Positions 27,953 to 37,511 are shown, counted from the first letter of the stretch. The stretch is 64,000 nt of DNA from Thermoanaerobacterium aotearoense (GCF_009905255.1 NZ_CP047602.1:434001-498000); one strand, 5' to 3'. Made by a program: numbers and translations. Notes: generated by a model from the letters alone, not told the origin.

Positions 27953-28951
27953 ATGGATTTACACTATATTTTAATAGCTTTCATATTGGTGTACATCTTT
28001 ATTACGGGATTCCATGATGAGGGGAATCTCATAGCTACGATTATTTCGTCAAGATCTATTGGCATAAGAAGCGCCTTTATAACGGCATCTTTAGCTCAAT
28101 TTATCGGCACAGCTACTTTAAGTACTACAGTCGCATCTACCATAAGCAAAGACGTGCTTAAGCTTAAATACCTTACAATTGCTGGCAATGATCTTGAAAC
28201 GATGATATTTGCAGGTTTGCTTGGTGCTGTTGTTTGGAATCTTGTCACGTGGTATATAGGTATGCCTTCCAGCTCCTCCCATGCATTAGTGGGAGGTATG
28301 ATAGGGCCTTTTATAATTAAATATGGAATTGGTTCTATTAACATCTATGGAATATTGCTAAAAGTCATAGTTCCGCTTTTTTTATCTCCGGTTTTTGGCT
28401 TTTTGATAGGGTATCTGGTGATGTATTTGACAAGCCGTATTTTAAGGAGGGCTGGAGTAAAAGTCAATATTGTCTTAAAAAAGCTTCAATATTTGACTCT
28501 CTTTATTTTAAATGCTGGTCAAGGTGCTAATGATGCTCAAAAGGGAATGGGACTTATATATATATTGACGATAGGAAGCAGTCTATCAAAAAGCAGTGAA
28601 TTTCATAATACGATTAAGATTTTGTCGGCTTTTATGATATCTTTTGGGCTTCTTTTTGGCGGTCTTAGAATGATTAAAAGCGTTGGAACCAGGATATACA
28701 GAGTTAAGCCTTTTCACTCTTTTAATGCGCAGGTATCGTCGCTGTTTATAGTTATAGCTGCTGCAGTATTTGGACTTCCCACAAGTGGTACGCAGATAAT
28801 CAATTCTTCTGTGCTTGGAGTTGGTGCAAAAGAAAGGCCTACTGCTGTAAGGTGGCAGTTTGCGAGAGGTATGTTTGCATCTTGGATTATTACAATACCT
28901 GCATCTTTTGCTATATCTTCGATTTTGTTTTTGATTTCTAAAACTATATGA
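27953..28951 (+). CDS. PiT-family inorganic phosphate permease
   Basis: 332 residues, about ten membrane segments in two inverted halves. The family signature repeats are visible: GFHDEGNLIAT in the first half (in place of the usual GANDxxN) and GQGANDAQKGMG in the second, plus PSSSSHALVGGM and PTSGTQIINSSVLGVG. It takes up phosphate with a cation. It is followed 13 bases later by a PhoU-like DUF47 gene, the usual pairing. The altered first signature (HDEGN) is common among Clostridia PiT proteins as far as I recall. Confidence 0.9.
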   Translation: MDLHYILIAFILVYIFITGFHDEGNLIATIISSRSIGIRSAFITASLAQFIGTATLSTTVASTISKDVLKLKYLTIAGNDLETMIFAGLLGAVVWNLVTWYIGMPSSSSHALVGGMIGPFIIKYGIGSINIYGILLKVIVPLFLSPVFGFLIGYLVMYLTSRILRRAGVKVNIVLKKLQYLTLFILNAGQGANDAQKGMGLIYILTIGSSLSKSSEFHNTIKILSAFMISFGLLFGGLRMIKSVGTRIYRVKPFHSFNAQVSSLFIVIAAAVFGLPTSGTQIINSSVLGVGAKERPTAVRWQFARGMFASWIITIPASFAISSILFLISKTI

Positions 28952-28964
28952 AGGTGTGATACGA

Positions 28965-29579
28965 ATGGGATTGTTTAATTGGCTATTTTCAAAAGGCGTG
29001 GATTTTTACAAATTGCTGCAGGAGCACTCTAACTTGGCTTTAAAAGGTGTTCAGGCATTGGCTCTCTACATGACAACCGGCAAAGATGACGACGGTGAAA
29101 AAGTGATAAGTATAGAAAAAGAGGCTGACAATAAGAGAAAAGAGCTTATTGATGAGCTTGATAGCACATTTATTACACCTATTGAAAGAGAAGATATATA
29201 TGAGCTATCCAGTGCCATTGACAATATACTGGATTATTGTGAGACGACAGTAAAAGAAATGGAGATATATGAGCTTGCTCCGACAGAGGAGCTTAGGGAA
29301 ATGGTGGATGTCATATTGAGGGGTACAGAGCTTATAGCAAGAAGCGTTTATAACCTTGATAAGGATAAGAAAGTAGCGATGGACTGTGCATTAAAAGCCA
29401 AAAAACTTGAAAATGAGATGGAGTCATATTACAGAAAGCATTTAGCCAAGCTTATAAAAAGCGATGATATAAAGTACATCTTGAAGATGAGAGAAATATA
29501 CAGGCACTTAAATAACTGTGCTGATAAGATGGATTTGGCTGGAGAAATATTAGGCCATATCCTTGTGAAGGAAATATGA
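28965..29579 (+). CDS. DUF47 / PhoU-like regulator of the PiT transporter
   Basis: 204 residues from ATG 28965 (AAGGTG at 28951). All-helical, with the two E/D-rich triads of PhoU-like proteins (DNKRKELIDELDSTFITPIEREDIYELSSAIDNILD and LENEMESYYRKHLAKL). DUF47 proteins (YkaA/Pit accessory proteins) are regularly encoded with PiT permeases and are thought to modulate uptake. The start is nearly contiguous with the permease stop. Confidence 0.9.
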   Translation: MGLFNWLFSKGVDFYKLLQEHSNLALKGVQALALYMTTGKDDDGEKVISIEKEADNKRKELIDELDSTFITPIEREDIYELSSAIDNILDYCETTVKEMEIYELAPTEELREMVDVILRGTELIARSVYNLDKDKKVAMDCALKAKKLENEMESYYRKHLAKLIKSDDIKYILKMREIYRHLNNCADKMDLAGEILGHILVKEI

Positions 29580-29590
29580 ATATTTATACT

Positions 29591-29628
29591 AAAAGGCATT
29601 CCACATTGTGTAATGCCTTTTACTTAAG
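29591..29628. terminator. Bidirectional terminator between DUF47 and permease genes
   Basis: AAAAGGCATT / AATGCCTTTT perfect 10-bp stem (29591-29600, 29612-29621), overlapping the stop of the converging reverse-strand gene. Confidence 0.8.
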
Positions 29629-31008
29629 TTTTTTTTCGTAATTTCTGTATATTAAGAAGCCTATTATCAAAAAAAGAAGTGTTCCTCCGACTAATTTGAC
29701 TTCATACCAGAGAAGGCTTCCTAAATTCATGCCTGCTGGTGGAATGATAGAAAGGATTATTGAGAACAACACTACTAAGAAGCCTATTCCACCTACAAGC
29801 CAAGCTCCGAGATTTCCAAATGGAACCTTATAAAGCCTTTTGACATCAGGTTTTTTATACCTTAGGACGATCAGCGCAGAAAACATCACAAGGTATGGTA
29901 TGAAGTATAGTATCGAAGTCATGGCTGACAAAAGCCAATACGCTGACTCTACAGTAGGAGTCGAGAAAGCCATGAGTATAAGAAGGCTTACGATGACTGC
30001 CTGTGTAATCATGGCATTTACAGGCGTACCATATTTATCATGGGATTTTGTAAAGAATTTAGGCATGATGCCTTTTGAGCTTGTGAAGATCATGTTTATT
30101 GGGCCTATTATCCATGCATTTATACCGCCAATGCCTCCGATGAATATCAAAAATGCAGCGACGCCTATCAAATATTTTAAACCCATCTTATTGAAAATAA
30201 TTTGTATTGCTTGCATTATCCCAGTTGCCAAGCCTATTTCCTTTTGAGGAACTATGAAAGTTATGGAGATAGTGCCAAGGATGTACAACGCTGGTATGAT
30301 GAAAGCAGATAGAACTATTGCTTTCGGGAAAGTCCTCTCAGGATTTTGCGTTCTTTCTGCCAGTGTCGGTGCTAATTCAAGCCCCGCATAGGCAAATATC
30401 ATGGATGAAAAGAACACGATATTGCTTAAACTTGATAGATTAGGGAAAAGCGATGAAACTGTGTATGTGGCTTGAATTTTCTGATGAAGCCCAGTAACCC
30501 AGTATATAGAAAAACCGATAAGCAGTATTCCTGGTATTATTGTTCCAAAGAGACCGCCTGCATTTGAAAGCCATTTGCTTAAGCTAAGACCATTGACATT
30601 TACAAGCGTTATTATCCAAAAAAGTACAAAAATGAATATCGATACAAATCGGTCATTATCAGCAAGCTTAGGGTTCACCATATAAGCAGCAGTACTGGCA
30701 ATGTATATAAGCATAGACGGGTAGTACACCACATTTGTAAGCCAATATGACCATGACGTTAAAAAGCCGTATTTGTCGCCAAATGCTTCCTTTGACCATA
30801 CATACAAGCCGCCTTCATAAGGCCATCCTGTAGAGAGCTCAGCTACTGCAAGTCCTTGAGGTATGAAGAACAAAATAGAAGCTAAGATCCACAGCATTAC
30901 AGAAGATGCTCCGTATTTTGCGGCAAGTGGAAGCCATCTTAAACCTATGATTGCCACTACATTCATAAGAACGATGTCACGCACTTTAAGAATCTTTTCT
31001 TTTTCCAC
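29620..31008 (-). CDS. APC-superfamily amino acid permease
   Basis: 462 residues, about 12 hydrophobic segments. The N-terminal region VVAIIGLRWLPLAAKYG corresponds to the G-rich unwound helix 1 of APC transporters. PEGGLY-like PYEGGLYVWSKEAFG, FAYAGLELAPTLAERTQNPERTFPKAI and the late KKPDVKRLYKVPFG are conserved loops. It resembles the glutamate/GABA antiporter or AGT branch more than the YfnA branch, but the substrate cannot be assigned. An SD (AAGGAGG) lies before ATG. It is divergent from the LevR-type gene. Confidence 0.85.
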   Translation of the reverse strand: MEKEKILKVRDIVLMNVVAIIGLRWLPLAAKYGASSVMLWILASILFFIPQGLAVAELSTGWPYEGGLYVWSKEAFGDKYGFLTSWSYWLTNVVYYPSMLIYIASTAAYMVNPKLADNDRFVSIFIFVLFWIITLVNVNGLSLSKWLSNAGGLFGTIIPGILLIGFSIYWVTGLHQKIQATYTVSSLFPNLSSLSNIVFFSSMIFAYAGLELAPTLAERTQNPERTFPKAIVLSAFIIPALYILGTISITFIVPQKEIGLATGIMQAIQIIFNKMGLKYLIGVAAFLIFIGGIGGINAWIIGPINMIFTSSKGIMPKFFTKSHDKYGTPVNAMITQAVIVSLLILMAFSTPTVESAYWLLSAMTSILYFIPYLVMFSALIVLRYKKPDVKRLYKVPFGNLGAWLVGGIGFLVVLFSIILSIIPPAGMNLGSLLWYEVKLVGGTLLFLIIGFLIYRNYEKKLK

Positions 31009-31128
31009 AGTTTTGCCTCCTTAAAATTTTTTAATTAGCAAAATAATTTTATCATAGAAATATATCTATGTATATATTCTGCAAAAAAAAGAATCTTATA
31101 AATTTGATTTAGACATCGAAAAAAGTGT

Positions 31129-31156
31129 TTTGATGTGTATTGCAATATGGTATAAT
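31129..31156 (+). promoter_or_regulatory. Sigma-A promoter of the LevR-type regulator
   Basis: TTGATG-like -35 (31130-31135), a 15-base spacer, and an extended -10 TGGTATAAT (31148-31156), 24 bases before the start. Confidence 0.5.
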
Positions 31157-31179
31157 AGCCTTGTAGGAGGTATTTTTTT

Positions 31180-33882
31180 ATGAAGAGAATTGATAAAGTT
31201 TACGAAAAACTTAAAGAGATATGCCTAAGACAGCTAAAAAATGAGGGCGTGATAACAGGATGCTCTGCAATTGATTTATCTAATGAGCTTAATATCCATA
31301 GAGCAAATGTGTCAAGCGATCTAAATAAAATGTACAAGGATGGCAAAATAGATAAAATCGAAGGGAAACCAGTTTTGTTCAGCATAAAACAAGCTGAATT
31401 AGCTAAAAACCTTAATACGGTAGAAGAAGACGCTTTTAGAAAAATAATTGGTTCAAATCTAAGCCTTAAAAATGCGGTCCAACAGGCAAAAGCGGCCATC
31501 ATGTATCCACCACACGGACTCCATACATTAATATTAGGTGAGACGGGTACAGGTAAGTCGATGTTTGCGGAGACAATGTACGAATACGCCAAAGAAATAG
31601 GCAGGATTAAGACGAATGCGCCATTTGTAGCCTTTAATTGTGCTGATTACGCCAACAATCCGCAGCTTCTCATGGCGCAGCTATTTGGAGTGAAGAAAGG
31701 TGCGTACACAGGTGCAGATAAAGACAAGATAGGGATAGTGGAGAAAGCGGACAAAGGTATACTATTTCTCGACGAAGTCCACAGACTGCCACCAGAAGGA
31801 CAAGAGATGCTTTTTTATCTTATAGATAAAGGCATGTTTAGGCACTTAGGTGAAACAGACGCACAGCATAAAGTAGATGTCCTTATAATATGTGCGACTA
31901 CAGAAAATGTGGAATCAATACTACTTAAGACTTTTACGCGGCGAATTCCAATGGTGATAAATTTGCCATCATTAAAAGAAAGGACTTATGAAGAAAGATT
32001 TGAAATAATAAAAAATTTTATGATTGATGAAGCATCTATAATCAAAAATGACATATCTATCACATCAAACGCATTGAAGGCATTTCTGCTTTATGATTGT
32101 CCAAACAACATAGGGCAGCTAAAAAGCGATATAAAGCTTTGTGCGGCAAAGGCATACCTTGGATTCATGATGAATAGAGACAAAGAAGTTGTAATACACA
32201 CAGAAGATCTTCCACAGTATATAAAGAGAGGGCTTTTCAAATACAAAGAGGAAAAAGATAAAATCGATAAATTTGTAAAAGACGATAAAATAATGTTTTC
32301 GATAGACAAAATGGACATCATCGCATCTGAAGATAATAAATCATTCAACTTTTACGAAGCGCTGGAGGAGAAGCGCAAATCTCTGGAGAAAAAGGGCATA
32401 AATGAAGATGATATAAAACTCATAATGAACCTGGATATAGAAACTTATCTAAAAAGATATATTGATGAAGCCAAAAGGTATAATTTAGAGGAACTTTATA
32501 AAGTTGTCGACAAGAGAATTGTTGATATTGTGGATAATTTTCTGAATCATGCAGGAAAAATGTTAAAAAGAGAGTTTAGTGAAAAGACACTTTATGGACT
32601 CTCTATGCATGTTGCCAGCTCAATCGAAAGAATATCAAGCGGCAAGAAAATCGAAAACCACCAATTAGACGATATAAAGAGGATATATAAGGATGAATTT
32701 GAGGTTTCCAAAGAGCTTAAAAAATTGATAGAGAGAGAATTTGACATAGAGGTTCCAGAAGATGAAGTAGGCTTTATAACAATGTTTTTGTGCCTTGACA
32801 TAAAACAAGAAAAAGACGAAGAAAAGGTTAGCGTTATAGTCGCGATGCACGGCGAGTCTACGGCTACATCAATAGCAGATGTGTCAAATAGATTGCTGGG
32901 AGAAAATTTTGTCGTAGGGTACAATATGCCTCTTGACCAGAAGCCTGAAATCGCCCTTAATAACCTGTGTGACCTGATTAAAAAGACGAATAAAGGAAAA
33001 GGCGTATTGCTTCTTGTAGACATGGGTTCATTAGTTTTCTTTGGTGATATGGTGTACGAGAAGACAGGCATTCCGGTAAAGACGGTCGAGATGGCATCAA
33101 CACCTATGGTATTGGAAGCAGGAAGAAAAGCATTATTAAATGCATCACTCGATGAAGTTTACGACTCTGCGCTTAATTTAAGTCCTTATATAGGAAGGAT
33201 ATATAAGGATAACTTTGAAATGCAAAACGGATTTAAAAATGACGTAATAATAACTGCATGCATCACAGGTGAAGGTACAGCATTGAAATTAAAATCCATC
33301 TTAGAGAAAAAACTCGATCTGAAATCAAGTGGAATTGACATTATACCTTTAAATATAGAAGATAAAAGAGAATTTAAGCGTAAACTGCAGAATATAAAGA
33401 GGGAGAAAAACGTATTAGCCGTAGTAAGCGCTTTTGACCCAGACGATGATACAGTTAAATACATTTCAACTACAGATGTGTTTGACAATCGGAAACTAAG
33501 TTCTTTAAAGACTATGATTGACTCAAGAGATGCACTTGAAACAATAGACAACATGAAAGAGATAGTCGCAGAAAATGTAGATATTGATGCAGAAAAATAC
33601 ATCGATGCGTTTAAAGAATTTTACCTAAATATAGCGGAAAACAACGTGACTCTCGACAACGACAAAATAATCGGTTTAATACTTCATCTTGCTTGTGCAA
33701 TAGAACGTGTATTGAACGGCGGCGAATTAATACGGATCAAAAACTGTAAATCAATCATAGAAAAAAACACATCAAAATACGAAATGATAAAAACTGCCGT
33801 AAAACCAGTGAACGAGGCCTTTAACATGGCTTTATCAGACGATGAATATGTAAGCATAATGAAAATAATTTATTCACTTTAA
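31180..33882 (+). CDS. LevR/ManR-type sigma-54 activator with PRD and PTS domains
   Basis: 900 residues. An N-terminal winged HTH (ELNIHRANVSSDLNKM) is followed by a sigma-54 AAA+ domain: Walker A GETGTGKS, the sigma-contact loop GAYTGA, and Walker B GILFLDEVHRLPP. Then come a PRD, an EIIA-Man-like domain (VSVIVAMHGESTATSIADVSNRLL, phospho-His in MHG), an EIIB-like stretch (VIITACITGEGTA with Cys) and a second PRD near the C-terminus (LILHLACAIERVL). Such proteins switch on PTS operons and are tuned by PTS phosphorylation. A near-perfect sigma-54 promoter lies directly downstream before the PTS genes. Confidence 0.93.
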   Translation: MKRIDKVYEKLKEICLRQLKNEGVITGCSAIDLSNELNIHRANVSSDLNKMYKDGKIDKIEGKPVLFSIKQAELAKNLNTVEEDAFRKIIGSNLSLKNAVQQAKAAIMYPPHGLHTLILGETGTGKSMFAETMYEYAKEIGRIKTNAPFVAFNCADYANNPQLLMAQLFGVKKGAYTGADKDKIGIVEKADKGILFLDEVHRLPPEGQEMLFYLIDKGMFRHLGETDAQHKVDVLIICATTENVESILLKTFTRRIPMVINLPSLKERTYEERFEIIKNFMIDEASIIKNDISITSNALKAFLLYDCPNNIGQLKSDIKLCAAKAYLGFMMNRDKEVVIHTEDLPQYIKRGLFKYKEEKDKIDKFVKDDKIMFSIDKMDIIASEDNKSFNFYEALEEKRKSLEKKGINEDDIKLIMNLDIETYLKRYIDEAKRYNLEELYKVVDKRIVDIVDNFLNHAGKMLKREFSEKTLYGLSMHVASSIERISSGKKIENHQLDDIKRIYKDEFEVSKELKKLIEREFDIEVPEDEVGFITMFLCLDIKQEKDEEKVSVIVAMHGESTATSIADVSNRLLGENFVVGYNMPLDQKPEIALNNLCDLIKKTNKGKGVLLLVDMGSLVFFGDMVYEKTGIPVKTVEMASTPMVLEAGRKALLNASLDEVYDSALNLSPYIGRIYKDNFEMQNGFKNDVIITACITGEGTALKLKSILEKKLDLKSSGIDIIPLNIEDKREFKRKLQNIKREKNVLAVVSAFDPDDDTVKYISTTDVFDNRKLSSLKTMIDSRDALETIDNMKEIVAENVDIDAEKYIDAFKEFYLNIAENNVTLDNDKIIGLILHLACAIERVLNGGELIRIKNCKSIIEKNTSKYEMIKTAVKPVNEAFNMALSDDEYVSIMKIIYSL

Positions 33883-33883
33883 T

Positions 33884-33895
33884 ACACATATGTGT
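33884..33895 (+). promoter_or_regulatory. Palindrome, possible enhancer site for the LevR-type activator
   Basis: ACACATATGTGT, a perfect 12-bp palindrome 93 bases before the -24 element, a normal distance for a sigma-54 activator site. Confidence 0.45.
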
Positions 33896-33988
33896 GTTGA
33901 TTACGGTTACAAATAATACAGATTAATACAAGTATTTTAACGACATGAGAAGCTGCGAAATTTAAGCTTTTGCTATTCGAAATTACTT

Positions 33989-34004
33989 TGGCACGGTATT
34001 TGCA
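33989..34004 (+). promoter_or_regulatory. Sigma-54 (-24/-12) promoter of the PTS operon
   Basis: TGGCACGGTATTTGCA matches the sigma-54 consensus TGGCAC-N5-TTGC[AT] without a mismatch. It is 45 bases before the IIB gene and right after the activator gene. Confidence 0.92.
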
Positions 34005-34048
34005 TTATCTATAATCAGAAAATTAAATTGGAGGTGAAACAAAATTAG

Positions 34049-34354
34049 ATGAAAATAGTTTTGGTTTGTTCAGCAGGGATGTCAACAAGTTTACTTGTAA
34101 AAAAGATGAAAGATGCAGCAGTCAAAAAAGGTGTAGAAGTTGAGATTGAAGCATATGCCGAAGCTGATTTGAAGCGTAACTTAGAAAATGTAGACGTTAT
34201 ATTGATTGGACCGCAAGTGAGATATTTGCTTGAAAAAATCAAGCAAATCGCTGAACCAAAAGGTATTGCTGTAGATGTAATTGAATCGAAGCTTTACGGT
34301 AAAGTTGACGGCGAAGGAGTTTTGAATAAAGCTTTAAGCATCTTAAAAAAGTAA
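34049..34354 (+). CDS. PTS lactose/cellobiose-family IIB component
   Basis: 101 residues, ATG 34049. The short Rossmann-like IIB of the Lac/Cel family carries the phospho-acceptor Cys7 in VLVCSAGMSTSLLV; IGPQVRYLLEKI is typical. It passes phosphate from IIA to the sugar during import through IIC. It is the first gene after the sigma-54 promoter. Confidence 0.93.
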   Translation: MKIVLVCSAGMSTSLLVKKMKDAAVKKGVEVEIEAYAEADLKRNLENVDVILIGPQVRYLLEKIKQIAEPKGIAVDVIESKLYGKVDGEGVLNKALSILKK

Positions 34355-34392
34355 AGAACTAATTTAATATTTATAAGCAGGAGGAGTGTAAT

Positions 34393-35706
34393 GTGAAAAA
34401 AATTATGAGTTTTTTGGAAAAGTATTTTGTTCCTGTTGCTGCAAAGTTTGGGTCAGAAAGACATTTAGTTGCCATTCGTGATGGATTTGCAATGATAATG
34501 CCTCTTATACTTGCTGGTGCATTTGCAGTTTTGATAAACAATTTGCCAATACAAGCATATCAGAATTTTATGGTTGGAATTTTTGGTAAATCGTGGACAA
34601 CTTTTGGTGGAAACTTGTGGAATGGTACCTTTGCAGTAATGTCGATTATACTTGTTGTATCAATAAGTTATAATTTGGCTCTGTCATATGAGTCAAATGG
34701 AATAGGTGCTGGGTTAGTGTCATTCGCATCTTTATTGATGTTGTATACACCATCAGCCAAAGATTGGGCAATACCGTATGCTTTTTTAGGAGCTCAGGGT
34801 TTATTCGTATCGATAATTGTCGCTCTCATATCTACAGAAATATTTGTGCGCTTATTAGGGAACCCCAAATTAGTTATTAAAATGCCTGAAGGAGTGCCAC
34901 CTGCTGTTGCAAAGTCATTTGCTGCATTATTGCCATCCTTGATTGTATTATCTATTTGGGCTTTGTTTAAATCAATAACTGTAGCTTTAGGGTTAACAGA
35001 CATTCATCAGGCTATATTTAATGCAATTCAAGCTCCATTAACTGGCTTAGCTGATACATTAGGTTCTGCAATTGTAGTTGCATTTCTTATACATTTTTTA
35101 TGGTTCTTCGGATTACATGGTACAAATATATTAGGACCGATATTAAATGCAGTTTACTTGCCTGCTATAAATGACAATATAGCTGCTTTAAAGGCAGGTA
35201 AAGCTATTCCACATATAGTGACAATGCCATTTTTTGATGCATTCGTTCATTTAGGTGGCGCTGGCACAACTATTGGATTAATTGTAGCTATCTACATTGC
35301 ATCAAGAAGGAAGAAAAAGAGAAATGAGATGCAGAATATAGCCAATTTAGCTATTGCACCTGGAATATTCAATATTAATGAACCGATGATTTTTGGTATG
35401 CCGTTAGTCTTAAATCCGATATTTTTCATACCATTTATCTTAACACCAATTATTCTCACAATTATTAGTTATTTCGCTATAGCATTGGGGATAGTACCAA
35501 GGACTATTGCTATGATGCCTTGGACAACACCGCCGATAATAGGAGGATTTTTGGTAACAGGTTCGATCAGAGGTGCCATACTTGCATTAGTAAATCTAAT
35601 TATAAGTGTTGTAATATATTTACCTTTCGTATTGGCGGCAGAAAAAATTGAAGAAAAATCTAACAAAACAAATGAAGAAACATTAGTGGAAGAAAAAGTT
35701 AGATAG
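34393..35706 (+). CDS. PTS lactose/cellobiose-family IIC permease
   Basis: 437 residues, GTG 34393 with GGAGGAG 6 bases upstream (an ATG two bases earlier is out of frame). About ten membrane segments. EIIC signatures of the CelB family: HLVAIRDGFAMIMPLILAGAF, FFGLHGTNILGPI and INEPMIFGMPLVLNP. It transports a disaccharide or beta-glycoside, releasing it as a 6-phosphate. The operon partner IIA lies beyond an IS insertion at 37537. Confidence 0.93.
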   Translation: MKKIMSFLEKYFVPVAAKFGSERHLVAIRDGFAMIMPLILAGAFAVLINNLPIQAYQNFMVGIFGKSWTTFGGNLWNGTFAVMSIILVVSISYNLALSYESNGIGAGLVSFASLLMLYTPSAKDWAIPYAFLGAQGLFVSIIVALISTEIFVRLLGNPKLVIKMPEGVPPAVAKSFAALLPSLIVLSIWALFKSITVALGLTDIHQAIFNAIQAPLTGLADTLGSAIVVAFLIHFLWFFGLHGTNILGPILNAVYLPAINDNIAALKAGKAIPHIVTMPFFDAFVHLGGAGTTIGLIVAIYIASRRKKKRNEMQNIANLAIAPGIFNINEPMIFGMPLVLNPIFFIPFILTPIILTIISYFAIALGIVPRTIAMMPWTTPPIIGGFLVTGSIRGAILALVNLIISVVIYLPFVLAAEKIEEKSNKTNEETLVEEKVR

Positions 35707-35779
35707 ATATTAATGTCTGTATAATGGGGTTAAATCCCTCAGCTTAAGCTGAAACCTTTAGGTCAATAAAATAAATAAT

Positions 35780-35808
35780 CACTTCTAGTAAAAAATAAAC
35801 TAGAGGTG
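35780..35808 (+). promoter_or_regulatory. Hairpin sequestering the tnpA ribosome site
   Basis: CACTTCTAGT (35780-35789) pairs with ACTAGAGGTG (35799-35808) over 10 bp with one T-G pair; the second arm contains the tnpA SD AGAGGTG. In IS200 a similar leader hairpin represses transposase translation. Confidence 0.65.
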
Positions 35809-35814
35809 ATAAAT

Positions 35815-36255
35815 ATGCAAAATTATAGAAAGTCGTCACATGCAACGTATGATCTAAAATATCATATAGTATGGATAACAAAATACAGAAAACCGATATT
35901 AGTTGGGAAAATAGCAGAAAGAACAAGGGAACTAATAAGAATGGTATGCAAAAATAATGAAGTAGAAATATTATCAGGACATGTATCAAAAGATCATATA
36001 CATATACTAGTGTCGGCACCACCACATTTGTCAGTAAGTAAGCTGGTGCAATATATAAAGGGATATAGTTCGAGAAAGTTGCTAATGGAGAATAAGGAGC
36101 TTAACAAACAATTTTGGGGACAACATTTATGGGCACGAGGATATTTTGCAGCAAGTAGTGGCAATGTAACAGATGAAGTGATTATTGAATATATACAAAA
36201 TCAAGACATAGAAGAAAATCAAAAGAATGATAATTTTACTTTAGGCGAGTTTTAA
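35815..36255 (+). CDS. tnpA: IS200/IS605-family transposase TnpA (Y1 HUH)
   Basis: 146 residues from ATG 35815. The complete small HUH transposase: YHIVWITKYRKP at the N-terminus, the metal-binding HUH motif as HIHILVSAPP, SVSKLVQYIKGYSSRKL, LWARGYFAASSGNVTDEVI, and the nucleophile Tyr in IIEYIQNQ. It catalyses single-strand peel-and-paste transposition. It appears intact, so the element may be active. The forward orientation matches the host operon. Confidence 0.92.
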   Translation: MQNYRKSSHATYDLKYHIVWITKYRKPILVGKIAERTRELIRMVCKNNEVEILSGHVSKDHIHILVSAPPHLSVSKLVQYIKGYSSRKLLMENKELNKQFWGQHLWARGYFAASSGNVTDEVIIEYIQNQDIEENQKNDNFTLGEF

Positions 36256-36321
36256 GCTGCTTAAGCGGCATATCCAACCCACCTGCTAAAGCAGGTGGTG
36301 GTTGAGTTGCGATTTTATAAT

Positions 36322-36379
36322 GGCGTGATAAGCAATAAATCTGCTTATTGACCTAATTAAAGATTTTGCTTATCATGCC
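36322..36379 (+). other. Hairpin before the first MupG-like gene
   Basis: GGCGTGATAAGCA (36322-36334) pairs with TGCTTATCATGCC (36367-36379), 13 bp with one G-T pair and a 32-base loop. It may process or protect the mRNA of the distal operon; no T-run follows. Confidence 0.5.
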
Positions 36380-36419
36380 ACTATTAATAATTATTTTATT
36401 GAAATTGAGGTGTATTATA

Positions 36420-37511
36420 TTGAAAAGATTAGGTATTTCAGTTTATTTGAATAGCAATAGTTTGCAAGATAATATGCAATATATTAATTTAGCATCAAAA
36501 TACGGGTTTGAAATAGTGTTTACGACTTTGATCTCTATAAATAATAGCAATTTTGATAAATATTACAATGATTTTATTAGCTTAGTAAAATATTCTAACG
36601 ATATTGGAATGAAAGTAATTGCGGATGTTGAACCTGAAATATTAAAAAAGTTAAACATTTCTTATACAAATTTAACAAAATTATCTGAAATTGGACTTTA
36701 CGGAGTAAGGCTCGATTTAGGATACAGCGGATTGGAAGAGTCAATAATGACATTTAATAATCATGGACTAAAAATTGTCTTAAATATGAGTAATGGAACA
36801 GATTATTTAGAAAATATTTTATCATATAGCCCGAATATATACAACATTATTGGATGTCATAATTTTTATCCTCATAGGTACATAGGTTTAAGTTATGAAC
36901 ATTTTTATAAATGCAGCCGTAAATTTAAAGAATTTGGGGTAAGGACTGCTGCATTTGTGAGTTCAAATGATGCAAACTTTGGACCATGGCCTATTTCAGA
37001 AGGGCTTTGCACTTTGGAAATGCATAGAGATCTTCCTGTTGATATTCAGGCAAAACATTTATTTGCTACTGGATTAATAGATGATGTGATTATTGGTAAT
37101 GCATTTGCATCTGAAAGTGAACTAAAAAAGCTTAGCCAAATAAATAAAGATATAATAGAATTTAGAGTAAACTTAGTTGACAACATTACGCCTATAGATA
37201 GAAAAATAGTATTGGAAGAATTTCACTTTGTTAGAGGAGATATTTCTGAATACTTATTGAGATCTACTCAAAGCAGAGTTAAATATAAAGACCATAAATT
37301 TTTACCATACAATGTAACAGATATTAAAAGAGGAGATATATTAATAGACACATATTTATATCAAAATTATGCGGGAGAATTACAAATAGCGTTAAAAGAT
37401 ATTAAAAATACAGGTAAAACAAATGTTGTGGGTAGAATAGATGAAAAAGAAATATTTTTATTAGATTATCTAAAACCATGGTCAAAATTTAGTTTTATAG
37501 AAAGCAAATAG
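36420..37511 (+). CDS. DUF871/MupG-like phosphoglycosidase, copy 1
   Basis: 363 residues from TTG 36420 (GAGG at 36407). An N-terminal TIM-barrel followed by a small C-terminal cyclophilin-like beta domain, the DUF871 layout. Family motifs shared with copy 2: LGISVYLN, CHNFYPHRYIGLSYEHF, LCTLEMHRDL and IGNAFASE. In Staphylococcus aureus MupG of this family is a 6-phospho-N-acetylmuramidase splitting MurNAc-6-P-GlcNAc. Here it sits inside a Lac-type PTS operon next to a GH4 enzyme, so its substrate may differ. Identity to copy 2 is clearly partial, so they are old paralogues. Its transcription has to pass through the IS element. Confidence 0.82.
   Translation: MKRLGISVYLNSNSLQDNMQYINLASKYGFEIVFTTLISINNSNFDKYYNDFISLVKYSNDIGMKVIADVEPEILKKLNISYTNLTKLSEIGLYGVRLDLGYSGLEESIMTFNNHGLKIVLNMSNGTDYLENILSYSPNIYNIIGCHNFYPHRYIGLSYEHFYKCSRKFKEFGVRTAAFVSSNDANFGPWPISEGLCTLEMHRDLPVDIQAKHLFATGLIDDVIIGNAFASESELKKLSQINKDIIEFRVNLVDNITPIDRKIVLEEFHFVRGDISEYLLRSTQSRVKYKDHKFLPYNVTDIKRGDILIDTYLYQNYAGELQIALKDIKNTGKTNVVGRIDEKEIFLLDYLKPWSKFSFIESK

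Larger units (their letters stand above)
35720..36323 (+). mobile_element. IS200/IS605-family insertion (tnpA only)
   Basis: An element of about 600 bases interrupting the PTS operon. The left end has a palindrome CAGCTTAAGCTG. The right end has a subterminal hairpin with ACCTGC-TAAA-GCAGGT. Subterminal hairpins are what HUH transposases recognise. No tnpB is present. TATAATGG occurs at both borders (35720-35727 and 36316-36323). The exact ends cannot be fixed without an empty-site comparison. Confidence 0.75.

Noticed and set aside
36322-36379. Right end of the IS element extending to this hairpin
   Set aside because: The hairpin lies beyond the second TATAATGG and is better seen as host operon sequence; borders remain unproven.
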